DNA of 64,000 bases from Leptospirillum sp. Lineage in GTDB: Bacteria; Nitrospirota; Leptospirillia; Leptospirillales; Leptospirillaceae. The stretch is from the NCBI GenBank assembly GCA_027315205.1, contig DAHUYM010000002.1, positions 62,001 to 126,000 of the forward strand, read 5' to 3'. A program made the translations under genes and the position numbers. This document shows, in pieces, positions 17,123-27,000 of the stretch (positions within the stretch are counted from its first letter, which is position 1; every line of letters begins with the position of its first letter). The notes beneath the pieces are model-generated. The model was not told the origin of the DNA, ran no database searches, and saw only the letters and a program-made list of their open reading frames with translations.

Positions 17123-17371
17123 CTAAGCGCCGGATTTTTTAAGGAGTACGTCAAACAGACCATCGGGCCGTTCCGTAATCCCGAGGATCGCGTGGCCTTC
17201 TTCCTTGGCCGATCGCGGAACGTTGGACACAGGTTCCCCCGGATCGAGGACGACTTGAAGCACTTCTCCAGCGTTCATGGTTTCGAGTCTGAGCTTCGTC
17301 TTGACGAAATTGAACGGACACTTGACCCCCCGCAGGTCCAGAACCTGGTCCGGGCTTACATTGGATGACAT
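17123..17371 (-). CDS. TusA-family sulfur carrier (second copy, CPFN type)
   Basis: An 82-residue TusA-fold protein. The cysteine motif is GVKCPFNFVKTKLRLE, so the canonical second proline of Cys-Pro-x-Pro is replaced by asparagine. The rest (GEVLQVVLDPGEPVSNVPRS, then EEGHAILGI) fits the TusA subgroup often found beside sulfur or nitrogen redox genes. GAGG lies just before the ATG at 17371. It is the first gene of the cluster whose downstream members resemble TusD, TusC and TusB. It differs clearly from the tusA at 4895. Confidence 0.85.
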   Translation of the reverse strand: MSSNVSPDQVLDLRGVKCPFNFVKTKLRLETMNAGEVLQVVLDPGEPVSNVPRSAKEEGHAILGITERPDGLFDVLLKKSGA

Positions 17372-17460
17372 GATCGACCTCGGCATGGATTTTCCCGACA
17401 CGCGAACTCTTTTTTGTATCCTAACACACATGATTTCGGCTGTTAAAGGGGCAGGAGACA

Positions 17461-18672
17461 TCACTGGGTATGGAGAAACTGGGCAACGGTCATCGGAGGA
17501 TCGACGGGCAAACGCAGTTTTTGTGTCACATGTTTTACGACCGTTGTGGAGGCGTTTTCGACCGAACAGTCCCGGAGCATCAGGATGGCGAGACCTTTCT
17601 CCCAGTCGAGCACGAGCGGGTCCGAGACGCGCGTCGCCCGGCGGATGGCCCCGATCGAATCGCTCGTGAGTCCCCAGATGGGGATGATGGGAACTGCATA
17701 AGGGTCTTTGGGAGAAAGGGCTTCTGCGATGATCGGGATGCCTTCCGTGGCATAGCCCTGGCCGATCCAGTACTGCGCAAAATCGTAGATTGGCGAAGAG
17801 AAGCCGCGGGCGAGCGTGACCGACCGGTCGGACACCGCCCGGACGAAGTCCCGAAAATGGGGCAGGGAATAATGTTCGAGGGCGATAAAGCGCATGGAAA
17901 CCCAGAACAGGGGGTAGAGCTGTCCGACAAAAATAGAGAGCCTCATGAGGATGTCCCCGTTCTCCACATAGGCTTGGGCCCTGACCGTAGGTCCGATCGA
18001 ATCCTCGGTATCCCCTTCGAGGATGTCCCGGATCCATTTTTCCTTTTTTTCCCGGTAAATGAGGTGGGCCGCTTCCGGGTGCCCGAGGGAGCCTTGATAG
18101 GTGATTTGACGATGAAACGAGACTTCCTTGAGGATTTCAGTGGGGATGAGCCTGATGGCCTCGGAAATCAGGATTTCTGTTTCGATGTCCGTGAACCAGG
18201 GGGTCATGTCGAGAAACTGGGTTTCCAGTTCCAGAAGATTGAACGCATCGTGGATTGTGTCGATTTCTTTCCAGTTCGATGCGGGAGTCAACGCCACGTG
18301 GTAGCCGAACGGCGTCGGCAGGATGCGGATTCCCAGAAAGGAGAAATCCCTCAGGGCACCGGGGGCGAGTATGAATTTGTCCGACAAGGGCTTTTTCAGG
18401 TCGCCCTGGATCTTCTCGAATTCTTCGTAATGCGTTTTTTCTCCCTGGGAGAGAATTTTGCGAAAATGTTCGAGAAACTGATTCCAGGATTTACCGTGCG
18501 ACACGGCTGGCCAGATCCCTTTCAAGGGGGGTGAATGGAGCACAAGGCGCCTGTTTTGGTAAAATAGGCCTTGGTATGGCCCCAGTTCCTTGAAGAGTTT
18601 GTCGAACGTCTTCCTGGGGGGGAAAGGAGGTCCGAAGTAACTTTGTGGTGGTCGATTCTCGAATATAAACAT
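17461..18672 (-). CDS. PAS / degenerate GGDEF-like signalling protein (paralog B)
   Basis: A 403-residue soluble protein. A PAS-like N-terminus (about residues 30-130; GLFYQNRRLVLHSPPL) leads to a mixed middle domain and a C-terminal segment from about residue 292 with the spacing of a GGDEF domain (PIYDFAQYWIGQ in place of LTGLxNR). The active site reads WEKGL, and RVSD (348-351) sits five residues before it, the position of the RxxD inhibitory site. It shares layout with the proteins at 1719 and 30724. It is the most diverged of the three and ends soon after the signature, so the GGDEF-like domain is also truncated. Confidence 0.5.
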   Translation of the reverse strand: MFIFENRPPQSYFGPPFPPRKTFDKLFKELGPYQGLFYQNRRLVLHSPPLKGIWPAVSHGKSWNQFLEHFRKILSQGEKTHYEEFEKIQGDLKKPLSDKFILAPGALRDFSFLGIRILPTPFGYHVALTPASNWKEIDTIHDAFNLLELETQFLDMTPWFTDIETEILISEAIRLIPTEILKEVSFHRQITYQGSLGHPEAAHLIYREKKEKWIRDILEGDTEDSIGPTVRAQAYVENGDILMRLSIFVGQLYPLFWVSMRFIALEHYSLPHFRDFVRAVSDRSVTLARGFSSPIYDFAQYWIGQGYATEGIPIIAEALSPKDPYAVPIIPIWGLTSDSIGAIRRATRVSDPLVLDWEKGLAILMLRDCSVENASTTVVKHVTQKLRLPVDPPMTVAQFLHTQ

Positions 18673-18731
18673 AGGATATTCATCCGATTGGAAAGCCGAT
18701 TCAGTAAAGATTGCGGACGCACCAGCCGACC

Positions 18732-19481
18732 ATGAAGAAAGTGAAAGGAACTCCCCCGCTGAAAGATCTTCTTTTCAGGGCTCTCATTGCCCCCCTTGCC
18801 GGTCTTATCGGATTTCTCTTGCTCTTTCTTTTGAGAGGATCGATGAGGTGCGTACATGTCGGATATGAAGACCTGTTTCGCAGATGGAAGGCAAAAGAAG
18901 GGGTCCTGATCGTATTCTGGCACAACCAGTCCCTTTTTATGCCGTTCGTCTGGAAAGGACCGTGGGGACAGATCAACACGGTGGTTTCCCGCTCCCCCGA
19001 CGGAGAGCTGATCGCTGCCCTCCTTCGTTTTTTCGGGATCCGTTCGGTCCGGGGATCTTCCAGCAGGGGCGGGATGGAAGCCCTCCTGGAAATCATCCGT
19101 CTTTCCAGGGATCGGTCCCGAACGTTCGTTTTGACTCCCGACGGCCCCCAAGGCCCTCCATTCCGCGTCAAGGACGGGGTGATCCACCTGGCGATGAAAA
19201 CGGGAATGCCCCTTTTTTGCCTTTCGGTGTCGTATACCCGATTCAAGATGTTTGGAAGTTGGGACGGATTTCTTCTTCCAATCCCATTCAGCCGGGCCTA
19301 TTTTGTCTGTTCCGGTCCCCTGTTCCTGGCGAAAACGGGCGATCCGGACACGGCGATTCTACAGGTCCAGGTTCTTTTGAATCGAACAAACGAACAGTCT
19401 ATGGCCCTGGCATTGAAAAAAGGGATGACCAGGCCCTCGGCTGGGCCGACCCAGTCCGGTCATGAAAGAAATACCGGTTGA
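18732..19481 (+). CDS. Lysophospholipid acyltransferase-like protein (DUF374 family)
   Basis: A 249-residue membrane-associated acyltransferase candidate. An N-terminal hydrophobic stretch (about residues 11-34) is followed by VLIVFWHNQSLFMPF (the HxxxF region of DUF374 proteins), SRSPDGELIAALLRFFGIRSVRGSSSRGG, and TPDGPQGPPFRVKDGVIHLA, the family's PDGP motif. Family members are linked to lipid A or phospholipid acylation; the substrate is not evident. An ATG at 18732 is chosen over TTG at 18711, though neither has a strong ribosome site. Confidence 0.8.
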   Translation: MKKVKGTPPLKDLLFRALIAPLAGLIGFLLLFLLRGSMRCVHVGYEDLFRRWKAKEGVLIVFWHNQSLFMPFVWKGPWGQINTVVSRSPDGELIAALLRFFGIRSVRGSSSRGGMEALLEIIRLSRDRSRTFVLTPDGPQGPPFRVKDGVIHLAMKTGMPLFCLSVSYTRFKMFGSWDGFLLPIPFSRAYFVCSGPLFLAKTGDPDTAILQVQVLLNRTNEQSMALALKKGMTRPSAGPTQSGHERNTG

Positions 19482-19629
19482 GAACCCTTCTGGGGTATGT
19501 AAAAATGGAAGCATCCATTATGATGTCCTGTCCGGAAGCCCCGGATTGTGTCTTAATATAGCTTTTGTCCGAAAACAAATCGAGACAAGCAGCATGTCCC
19601 TGCGTTTCGGGATCGGAGCCCAAGAATTG

Positions 19630-20271
19630 ATGAAAAATAGCCAAACTCTGAGAGTCTGTTTCGAAGCGTCCCGGAAGGTGTTTGGGAACGTTTCGAAGCC
19701 TGCCGCCGTCCTGTCCGCAATCGTCATGGGGATTCTTTCTTTTGCAGGGGGATGCGCATACGAACTTCCGGAGCAGCCGACGGTTTTCATCACGAGGAAA
19801 ACCCCGGACGATCTTCCGACAGTTCTGGCCAGGCGAAAAGAGATGAAGGGAAAACTGGCCGTCCTCGGGGGTCAGATCGTCCGCCGGAAGGATACCAGGG
19901 TTGGCCGGTATTTTCTGGTAAGGGCCATGGAGTTGACCGACGATTCGTATCCGAAACCTCCACAAAAAATGGCCATCAAGGTCCTGGTCCCGTCGAATTC
20001 CTTTATCATTTTCGTGCCTTCGCTTCGCATGGTCGGGCATACTAAACCAAAGACTCATAAACAGCAGAGCTCTTTCGTCGTTTTCGGGGAACATGAAGAC
20101 CAGACCCTCGTGATCGGACCTGGCCACCTCGTCACGGCCGTCGGAGAGGTCAAGGGAATGATCCACTTTCCGTCGCAGCCTGCCGGGCCAAGATACCTCC
20201 TGCTCATGAGCCACTACATCATGCTCTGGTCAAAGGCCAATCCGGCAGACTACCCCCTGCTCCCGGAATGA
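19630..20271 (+). CDS. Slp-like outer-membrane lipoprotein
   Basis: About 213 residues with a hydrophobic leader ending in a lipobox-like FAGGC (cysteine near residue 41). The mature part contains KLAVLGGQIVRR, a TRVGRYFLVRAMEL strand and GPGHLVTAVGEVKG. This follows the Slp/YeaY pattern (GG-x-I, GRF/Y, G-x-x-V-T-V-V-G) and ends in a tyrosine/tryptophan-rich strand. It is probably an outer-membrane lipoprotein. The start is uncertain: an in-frame ATG at 19462 inside the previous gene would add 56 residues that do not look like a signal sequence. Confidence 0.65.
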   Translation: MKNSQTLRVCFEASRKVFGNVSKPAAVLSAIVMGILSFAGGCAYELPEQPTVFITRKTPDDLPTVLARRKEMKGKLAVLGGQIVRRKDTRVGRYFLVRAMELTDDSYPKPPQKMAIKVLVPSNSFIIFVPSLRMVGHTKPKTHKQQSSFVVFGEHEDQTLVIGPGHLVTAVGEVKGMIHFPSQPAGPRYLLLMSHYIMLWSKANPADYPLLPE

Positions 20272-20791
20272 CGCTCCGGGCTCCCGGAACATTGACAGGA
20301 CAACCGAGAGCCCGTATCATTTCACCCGTTTGTCCGCATTTCTTCGTTCCGGCCCTCCATCAAAGGCTACTGAAGATACGAAGGGAAACGGTTGATTTGG
20401 ATGTAACCCCATCAGGAGATTGTATGGACGATGGCTCGTGCAGACCTATCCGAATGGAAAGATCGGAACGGGACTCATGTGCCGGTATCGTCCGGTCCTG
20501 AACCCAACGTTCCGTTCCCGTCCCGACGATTTTCCATCCGAATCTTCTTCACGTGTGTGCTTCGTCAGACCGAGAGTTTTCATGTCAATCATGAGAACAT
20601 TGGCCGCCTTCTTTGAAGCGGATCCGATCCGCGGAAGCTTCGCAACCGGATCCTGATCGAGAATGAACCGCCTGGTCCGGAAGCGACGGCCGTTTCGGCT
20701 TCTTTAATAAATATCCGGATTCATTCAAGACTTAAACAAAAAATGTCTGACCTTCTTGAAAAGCCGAAGGCATTTCGATTAACATTTGTTA
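20272..20791. other. 520-base intergenic gap with palindromes and an AT-rich end
   Basis: No convincing gene. A 78-codon frame (20420-20656) begins with protein-like text (YGRWLVQTYPNGKIG) but soon loses it and may be a remnant. The gap holds a 15-base palindrome (20618-20632). Its last 100 bases are much more AT-rich than the surroundings and lead into the palindrome at the next start codon. Confidence 0.5.
20618..20632. repeat. 15-base palindrome GCGGATC-C-GATCCGC
   Basis: Perfect seven-base arms around a single central C, in the gap upstream of the DUF1232 gene. This is the size of a dimeric-repressor operator. The loop is too short for an RNA hairpin. Confidence 0.4.
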
Positions 20792-20793
20792 AT
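20778..20793. promoter_or_regulatory. Palindrome overlapping the DUF1232 start codon
   Basis: ATTAACA-TT-TGTTAAT has perfect seven-base arms, and its last two bases are the first two of the ATG at 20792. It lies in AT-rich DNA just before a protein with an HTH-like N-terminus, so an autoregulatory operator is plausible (inference). Confidence 0.45.
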
Positions 20794-21424
20794 GATCGTC
20801 TCACAAATATCAAGTCTCTTGAAGGAAACGGCGTATTCGCCTGAAGAGCTCGGGAAAGTGATCGGCGTATCGGGCATGACCCTTCGCCGATGGCTTAAGA
20901 AACCGGAGCAGTCGGCTGTTCTGCGGGTCTATATTCCCGCCATACGGGACGCCTGTTACAAGCTCATCTCCGAAGGCAAACTGGATCCCGACCTGCCGGC
21001 GGTTCGCGCCATCCTCTCAGAAGTACCGTCGGGCGAATATCAGGCGGCTCTCAGGAATCTCGGTTTGCGCCATGGCTTTGAAATCGATCGGTCAGGCTCG
21101 GAAGACCAGATTCTCTCGGGTTTGCTCCAGATCGGCTCACAGGCCGACAAGCAGAACGAGGTCGAAGAGAATTCGGGAAAAGTCTTTTCATTCAAGAAAC
21201 TCGGCGATGAATGGTCTGGACGGATCACAACGCTGTGGAAAGTCATTCACTCAAAGAATCTTGCTTTTCCGGACAAGGTTGTGGCCTATGGAGCCCTTTT
21301 TTATCTTTTGACGCCCATCGATTTCATTCCCGATCATATTCCGTTTTTCGGGCTGCTAGACGATTTCGGGGTGCTTGGGATAGCGGTCGCGTATTATGCC
21401 AAAAGGTTTGGGGGAGGACTATAG
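20792..21424 (+). CDS. HTH-like plus DUF1232 protein
   Basis: A 210-residue protein. The N-terminus (YSPEELGKVIGVSGMTLRRWL) has the helix-turn-helix spacing of a Cro/MerR-type DNA reader. The C-terminus is a DUF1232 segment (YGALFYLLTPIDFIPDHIPF, then GLLDDFGVLGIAV), usually membrane-associated in other proteins. No Shine-Dalgarno sequence is evident; a palindrome covers the start. Combining a DNA-reading head with DUF1232 is unusual in my knowledge of the family. The function is unknown. Confidence 0.7.
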   Translation: MIVSQISSLLKETAYSPEELGKVIGVSGMTLRRWLKKPEQSAVLRVYIPAIRDACYKLISEGKLDPDLPAVRAILSEVPSGEYQAALRNLGLRHGFEIDRSGSEDQILSGLLQIGSQADKQNEVEENSGKVFSFKKLGDEWSGRITTLWKVIHSKNLAFPDKVVAYGALFYLLTPIDFIPDHIPFFGLLDDFGVLGIAVAYYAKRFGGGL

Positions 21425-21581
21425 TCCAAGCTCCGGGATCGAGCAATGGCCTTGCGTGTTATGCGCATCCCCTCCTGGAGGATAGGTACCTTGAATTGCG
21501 GGCATGGGAAGACGATGTTTGAAGAATGTATTTTTTTGAGTGGTCGATCGTCTATGGAACACGATTCAAGAGAGGTTGTCC

Positions 21582-22928
21582 GTGAATAGAAAAAAATTCC
21601 TGTCGATCCTGTTGTGCACTCTCGTACCCTGCATCCTGGGGGGGATGGTTCCGTTCCCGGCCTTCGGAGAAAGCGTTTCCGCCGGAGATGGACAACATGA
21701 AGCCCAGAGTCGCTTATTGACCGTCGCAGAAGCCGTTCGCATCGCTCTTTCGAAAAACCCAGACATCCTGTCGTTCAAGAGAGCCTGGCTGGCGACCAAG
21801 AAGCTTGAAACGACCGCTCTCGCTCCGGCGGATCCTCAGGTCCAATATCTTTGGGGTGGGGGGGAGCAGGGAGGTGGGCTCCCATACGATGCAGGTAGCA
21901 ATTGGTCCATAACGCAAAGTCTCCTGTTTCCTGGAAAATCTTTGCTGGGACTGAAGATCAACAAAGACAATACGAAGAACGCGTACCTGTCCTATCGGGT
22001 TCAAAGGGTCACTCTGCGGAACCAGACGGAAATCGCCTGTTACCAACTCCTCCTCGCGCAAAAAAGCCTTGCCCTGAACCTCGAGATGCAGACCTGGTTC
22101 CAGAGGGTTCTGGATATCACCCGTGCCAAGCTGTCCGTTGGAGCCGCCCAGATCCTTGATGTCGTCAACGCAAAGGTACAGCTCAGCCAGTCGAAGCTCG
22201 ACGAGTTGACCTTCCGATGGCAAATCAAGGTGGCACGGAGACAGTTGAACATGCTCCTGAACCTGCCCCTCGACACACCGACGGAAATCGCCTCCGTCGA
22301 AATGCCGAAACCGTTTCCCCTGTCCTTGTCGCAGCTCGAGGACATGGCCCTGATGAACCGGCCGGATCTTTTGACGGCCAAGACGAACGCGGAGCTGAAC
22401 CGGCATCAGTTGTCGCTCACGAAACTCGGTTATCTCCCGGATTATATGCTGGAAGGCTCGGAAGGAGGCGAATCCTGCTACGGTTTTGCCGGCATCAACT
22501 GCTACTACTTCGGCATCCAGGTCAATGTTCCGATTTTCGCCCCGATCAAACAGAAGCTTCAGGTCGATTCGGCAGACGAGATGGTCCGGTCCGCCGATTT
22601 CCAGTATCAATGGCAGTCCAACCAGGTGAAACTGAACGTCGACAACTCCTATTCCCAGGTTCTTCTGGGATTCCGGCAGTTCCAGATCAACGATACCCAG
22701 ATCGTCCCTCAGACCCGCCTGGCGTTCGAACTGGCCCTGACCGGGTATGAGAACCAGAAGAACGATTTCCTCTACCTGATCAGCGCCATCCAGAACTACA
22801 GGCAGGCCCGGTACAACCGGTACCAGACCCTCATCAACTATTACACGTTCATATCCAATCTGGAGGCGGCCGTCGGATCCTCCCTGCTTGCAGACCGCGT
22901 CCCGCAAACGTCCAGCTCGAGTCGATAA
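21582..22928 (+). CDS. TolC/CusC-type outer membrane efflux protein
   Basis: A 448-residue outer-membrane factor forming the exit duct of the RND pump encoded next. It has a signal sequence (FLSILLCTLVPCILGG, cleaved near FGE) and two long helical halves (TVAEAVRIALSKNPDI at the first, LSQLEDMALMNRPDLLTAK at the second), the family's repeat. A short loop contains two cysteines (ESCYGFAGINCYY), which is unusual. The start is GTG at 21582 with AGAGG seven bases before; the GTG at 21540 lacks a site. It begins the efflux operon. Confidence 0.88.
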   Translation: MNRKKFLSILLCTLVPCILGGMVPFPAFGESVSAGDGQHEAQSRLLTVAEAVRIALSKNPDILSFKRAWLATKKLETTALAPADPQVQYLWGGGEQGGGLPYDAGSNWSITQSLLFPGKSLLGLKINKDNTKNAYLSYRVQRVTLRNQTEIACYQLLLAQKSLALNLEMQTWFQRVLDITRAKLSVGAAQILDVVNAKVQLSQSKLDELTFRWQIKVARRQLNMLLNLPLDTPTEIASVEMPKPFPLSLSQLEDMALMNRPDLLTAKTNAELNRHQLSLTKLGYLPDYMLEGSEGGESCYGFAGINCYYFGIQVNVPIFAPIKQKLQVDSADEMVRSADFQYQWQSNQVKLNVDNSYSQVLLGFRQFQINDTQIVPQTRLAFELALTGYENQKNDFLYLISAIQNYRQARYNRYQTLINYYTFISNLEAAVGSSLLADRVPQTSSSSR

Positions 22929-22937
22929 GAGGTTCCC

Positions 22938-24074
22938 ATGATCCGGTGTTCTCAGCTCCTTTTTAGTCTTCTGTTGTTCGGAATGGTGACTCTGTTTCTC
23001 CGGACCGACGCCGTCGCCGTGGCGCCCCCGGCACCGCAGACACCCTTGCCGACGGGGATCATTCCCGAGGCGGTCACACTGAAGCCGGTCCAACTTAAGT
23101 CCGGCTGGATCCGGACCGAGGTTGTCGAGCCGAAACGACTCGTTCGGACGATGGAGCGGACCGGCACCCTCAACTTTGACGAAGGACGCGTTTCCGTCCT
23201 GTCCGCCCGGGTTTTGGGACGCGAAGTCCGGGTCCTGGCCTTCGAGGGTGAACGGGTTGGGAAGAACGACCCACTGGCTCTCGTGTACAGTCCCGATTTC
23301 GTGACCGCGGAGTCGGAATATCTGAATGCCTTCAAAGTGGCCCGTACGCTGAACGACAAGACCGAGACCGATTCCTACATCCGCGCGGCCGGGAAGAAAC
23401 TTCTTCTCATGGGGGCATCGGATGACGATCTCCGGATGCTTGCAAAGACCCGGAAGATTTTTCCGTATCTGACGATCCATGCTCCGCGTTCAGGGGTCAT
23501 TCTGAACTCCCAGCTCCGGGAAGGATTGTTCAATAATCCCGGCGACCAGCTCCTGACGATCGCCGACCTGTCGAAGCTGTGGGTGTATATGGACATCTAC
23601 GAAGGAGACCTTCCGCTCGTTCACATCGGACAGACGATCGAAGTCCGGACGGTTGCCTATCCCCACCGCGTCTTTCCCGGCCGGATCATCTTTCAGGGTG
23701 GGATGGTCGATCCCACCACGCGAACCTTTCATGTACGGGGCGAAATCGATAATCCGGAGAAGCTCCTGAAACCCGGCATGTTCACATCGGTGGTGATCCA
23801 TCTGACCAAACCCCGTCCCGTCCTTGCCCTCCCGGAGGCGGCATACCTTAAAGACGATGCCGGTTATCACGTCTATGTCGAGACTTCTCCGGGAGTCTTC
23901 CGGGTCCGTCCGGTCGTTCCTGGACCGGAGGAAGAAGGGTTGCTCACTGTCGAGGAAGGGCTTTCTCCCGGGGAAACGGTTGTCGTCTCGGGAGCTTTGC
24001 TCCTTGAAGGCGTCCGGGAACGGATGATGACCCGGGATCAGGGCAACGTCCCCGTCCACGGGAAAGGGCGGTGA
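22938..24074 (+). CDS. CusB/CzcB-type membrane fusion protein
   Basis: A 378-residue periplasmic adaptor linking the RND pump to the outer-membrane factor. After a signal/anchor segment it has the barrel-sandwich halves (VLSARVLGREVRVLAFEGE, and PYLTIHAPRSGVILNSQLREG), an alpha-hairpin between them (SPDFVTAESEYLNAFKVA, as in CusB), and the membrane-proximal beta domain (LPEAAYLKDDAGYHVYVE). It follows the outer-membrane gene by nine bases and precedes the pump by one base. Confidence 0.92.
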   Translation: MIRCSQLLFSLLLFGMVTLFLRTDAVAVAPPAPQTPLPTGIIPEAVTLKPVQLKSGWIRTEVVEPKRLVRTMERTGTLNFDEGRVSVLSARVLGREVRVLAFEGERVGKNDPLALVYSPDFVTAESEYLNAFKVARTLNDKTETDSYIRAAGKKLLLMGASDDDLRMLAKTRKIFPYLTIHAPRSGVILNSQLREGLFNNPGDQLLTIADLSKLWVYMDIYEGDLPLVHIGQTIEVRTVAYPHRVFPGRIIFQGGMVDPTTRTFHVRGEIDNPEKLLKPGMFTSVVIHLTKPRPVLALPEAAYLKDDAGYHVYVETSPGVFRVRPVVPGPEEEGLLTVEEGLSPGETVVVSGALLLEGVRERMMTRDQGNVPVHGKGR

Positions 24075-24075
24075 C

Positions 24076-27000
24076 ATGAAGGCCCTTCTGAAGTTCTCCC
24101 TAAAGGAACGATTTCTCGTCTACCTGCTCAGCCTTGCCATTTTTATCCTGGGGATCTTCTCCTACCAGAACCTTCAGATCGAACCCTATCCGGATGTGTC
24201 TCCCCTGATGGTCCGCATCCTGACCCAATGGCCCGGGCGGGGCGCCGAAGAGGTCGAACGACAGATCACCCTTCCGATCGAGATCGCCATCAACGGAACT
24301 CCCAACATGAAAATCCAGCGGTCGATCTCTATGTATGGCCTGTCGGTCGTCATCGCCATTTTCAAGGACGGGGTCAGCGATTTCGAAGCGCGGCACCGGA
24401 TCTACAACCGCATATCCCAGGCCAACCTTCCGGCGGGGATCGTTCCGGTCCTCGACATCAATACCCCGGCGACCGGTGAGATCTTCCGGTATACCCTTTC
24501 GGGGGCTCCGATCGACAAGCTGAAAACCCTGGACGACTGGGTCCTGGAACGCCGCTTCAAGGAAATCCCGGGAGTGGCGGACGAATCCGGAATGGGCGGA
24601 TGGATCCGTCAGTACCAGATCCTCGTGGACCTTGCCAAGCTCAGGGACTACAACCTCTCCCTCTCACAAGTCATGTCGGCGGTCGCGGCCGCCAACAACA
24701 ACGTCGGAGCCTACGTCCTCAATTTCGGCGAGACCGCCGAGGTCGTCCGGGGTATCGGGCTCCTCAAGAACCGGCGCGACATCGAGAACATCATGGTGGC
24801 GGAGGTCAAGGGAACCCCGATCCTGATCAGGGATATCGCCCGGGTCCAGATCGGACCCCAGCCGCGCCTTGGCCGCGTCGGACGAAACGGTGACAACGAT
24901 ACGGTCGAAGGCGTCGTTCTCCTCCTGAGGGGTGCCAACACCCGTCATGTCTTGAAGCGGGTCCACGAAAAGCTCAAGGAGATCCGGGCACACGACCTTC
25001 CCAAAGGGGTTACGATCGATCCGTTTTACGACCGTACGGATCTCATGCACTGGACGCTCCATACCGTTCTGGAAAACCTGTTCCTGGGCATCTCGCTGGT
25101 ACTGGTCACGCTCTACGTGTTCCTGGGGAACATAAGGTCCGCCCTGGTCGTGGCGAGCACGATACCGGTGGCGCTCCTCGCGGCTTTTTCGTTCATGAAA
25201 TGGAAAGGGGTATCGGCGAACCTCCTGTCTCTGGGTGCCATCGATTTCGGGATCCTGGTCGACGCTTCGGTCATCGTGGTGGAGAATATTTACCGGCACA
25301 TCATGGACCGGGACCGATACCGCGATATTCGCGAGCTGGTTTATGGCGCTGTTACGGAGGTTCAGGCCGCCACTGTGTTTTCGACCCTTATCGTGTTTGC
25401 CGCCTACGTTCCTCTCCTTTTCATGAGCGGGGTCGAAGGCAAGATCTTCACTCCCATGGCGTATACGATGGGGGGAGGCCTGATCGCGGCGGTGATTCTG
25501 TCGATGACTCTTTCCCCGGCCCTCTCTTCGACCATTCTGGCCCAGATCCCTCCGCATGAAGATACCTGGGTCATGCGCCATGCCAAGGCTCTCTACGGAA
25601 AGCTCCTGGTTCGGGTTTTGAAGAACCGTTCCCTGACCCTGGGAACCGCGATGATTCTTCTCGTCGTGACTCTCGGCGTCATTCTTCCCCGGCTGGGGAC
25701 CGAATTTCTTCCGAAGCTCGAGGAAAACAACCTCTACATTCGTGCCACGTATCCCGCGTCGATCAGTCTTCCTTACGGCTCGCGGCTGACGGATGCGATC
25801 CGGAGAATGACCCTTGAGATCCCGGAGGTCAAGACCGTAACCTCGGAAGAAGGCCGACCCGATGACGCCTACGATGTCGGAGGGTTCTGGAACGCCGAGT
25901 TCGCCGTTTTCTTCAAGCCCCAGAAACAATGGCGCAAGGGTGTGGGCAAAGAACAGATCGAACGTGAGATCCTGGCACGGCTTCGCACGATACCGGGTGT
26001 CACCTACAACGTGTCCCAGTACATCGAAGACAATGTGGAGGAAGCGGTTTCCGGGGTGAAGGGACAGAACAGCATCAAGATCTTCGGTCCGGATCCCGTC
26101 GTCCTGGAGCGTCTGGCCCGTCAGGCGATGGGTCTTTTAAGCAGTGTCAAGGGATTCCGGGATCTTGGCATCTTCCGGATCCGCGGAGGACCGGAACTCC
26201 TGATCCAAGTCGACACGAAAGCCTGTTCCCGCTACGGCGTCCATGTGACCGATGTCGAAAGCATCATCCAGAGCGCGGTCGGCGGCGTCGCAGTGACACA
26301 GGTGCTCAAGGCAGAGAAGCGGTTCGACGTGACGGTCCGGCTTGCCCAAAAATATCGAAAGAACGTCAAGGCCATCCAGTCCATTCTCGTCGATACTCCC
26401 GACGGTTCCCACATTCCTCTTTCCCAACTGGCCCATTTCGAGGTCAAGGAGGGAAACACCTATATTTTCAGGGAACAGAACTCCCGTTATATACCGGTGA
26501 AGTTTTCGGTCCGGGGACGTGACGTGGGAAGTTCCGTCGAGGAAGCGAAAGAACTATTGACACGGAACTTGCCGCTACCGGAGGGATACCGCATCGGATG
26601 GTACGGGGAGTACAAGGAAATGAAGGAAGCCCAAAATCGCCTGATGGTCCTGACTCCGATCGCCATAGGCCTGATGTTTCTGCTCCTGTACTGGTCGTAT
26701 CAATCGGTCAAGTACGCGTTCGTCCAGCTTCTCTCCGTGCCCTTCGCACTGATCGGGGGAGTCTGGGCCCTCTTCCTGACAGGGCATGCCCTGTCCATTT
26801 CCGCGGCGATCGGATTCCTCTCCCTGTTCGGGATCGCGATCCAGGACGGGATGATCCTGATCAACTTCGTGACCCGGCTCCGCGAAGAAGGACACCCGAT
26901 GATGGACGCGTTGATTCTCGGTGGAAATCTCCGCGTCCGTCCTGTATTGATGACGGCTCTCCTCGCGGGTTTCGGCCTTCTGCCCGCGGCCCTCTCCACC

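Noticed and set aside
17372-18037. A long N-terminal extension of the second tusA frame
   Set aside because: The extra 222 residues lie antisense to or over the degenerate-GGDEF gene region and are Arg/Pro/His-rich. The 82-residue TusA with its own ribosome site is complete.
20420-20656. A 78-codon plus-strand frame in the 520-base gap
   Set aside because: The first 25 residues look protein-like, but there is no ribosome site and no recognisable family; kept only as a possible remnant in the gap note.
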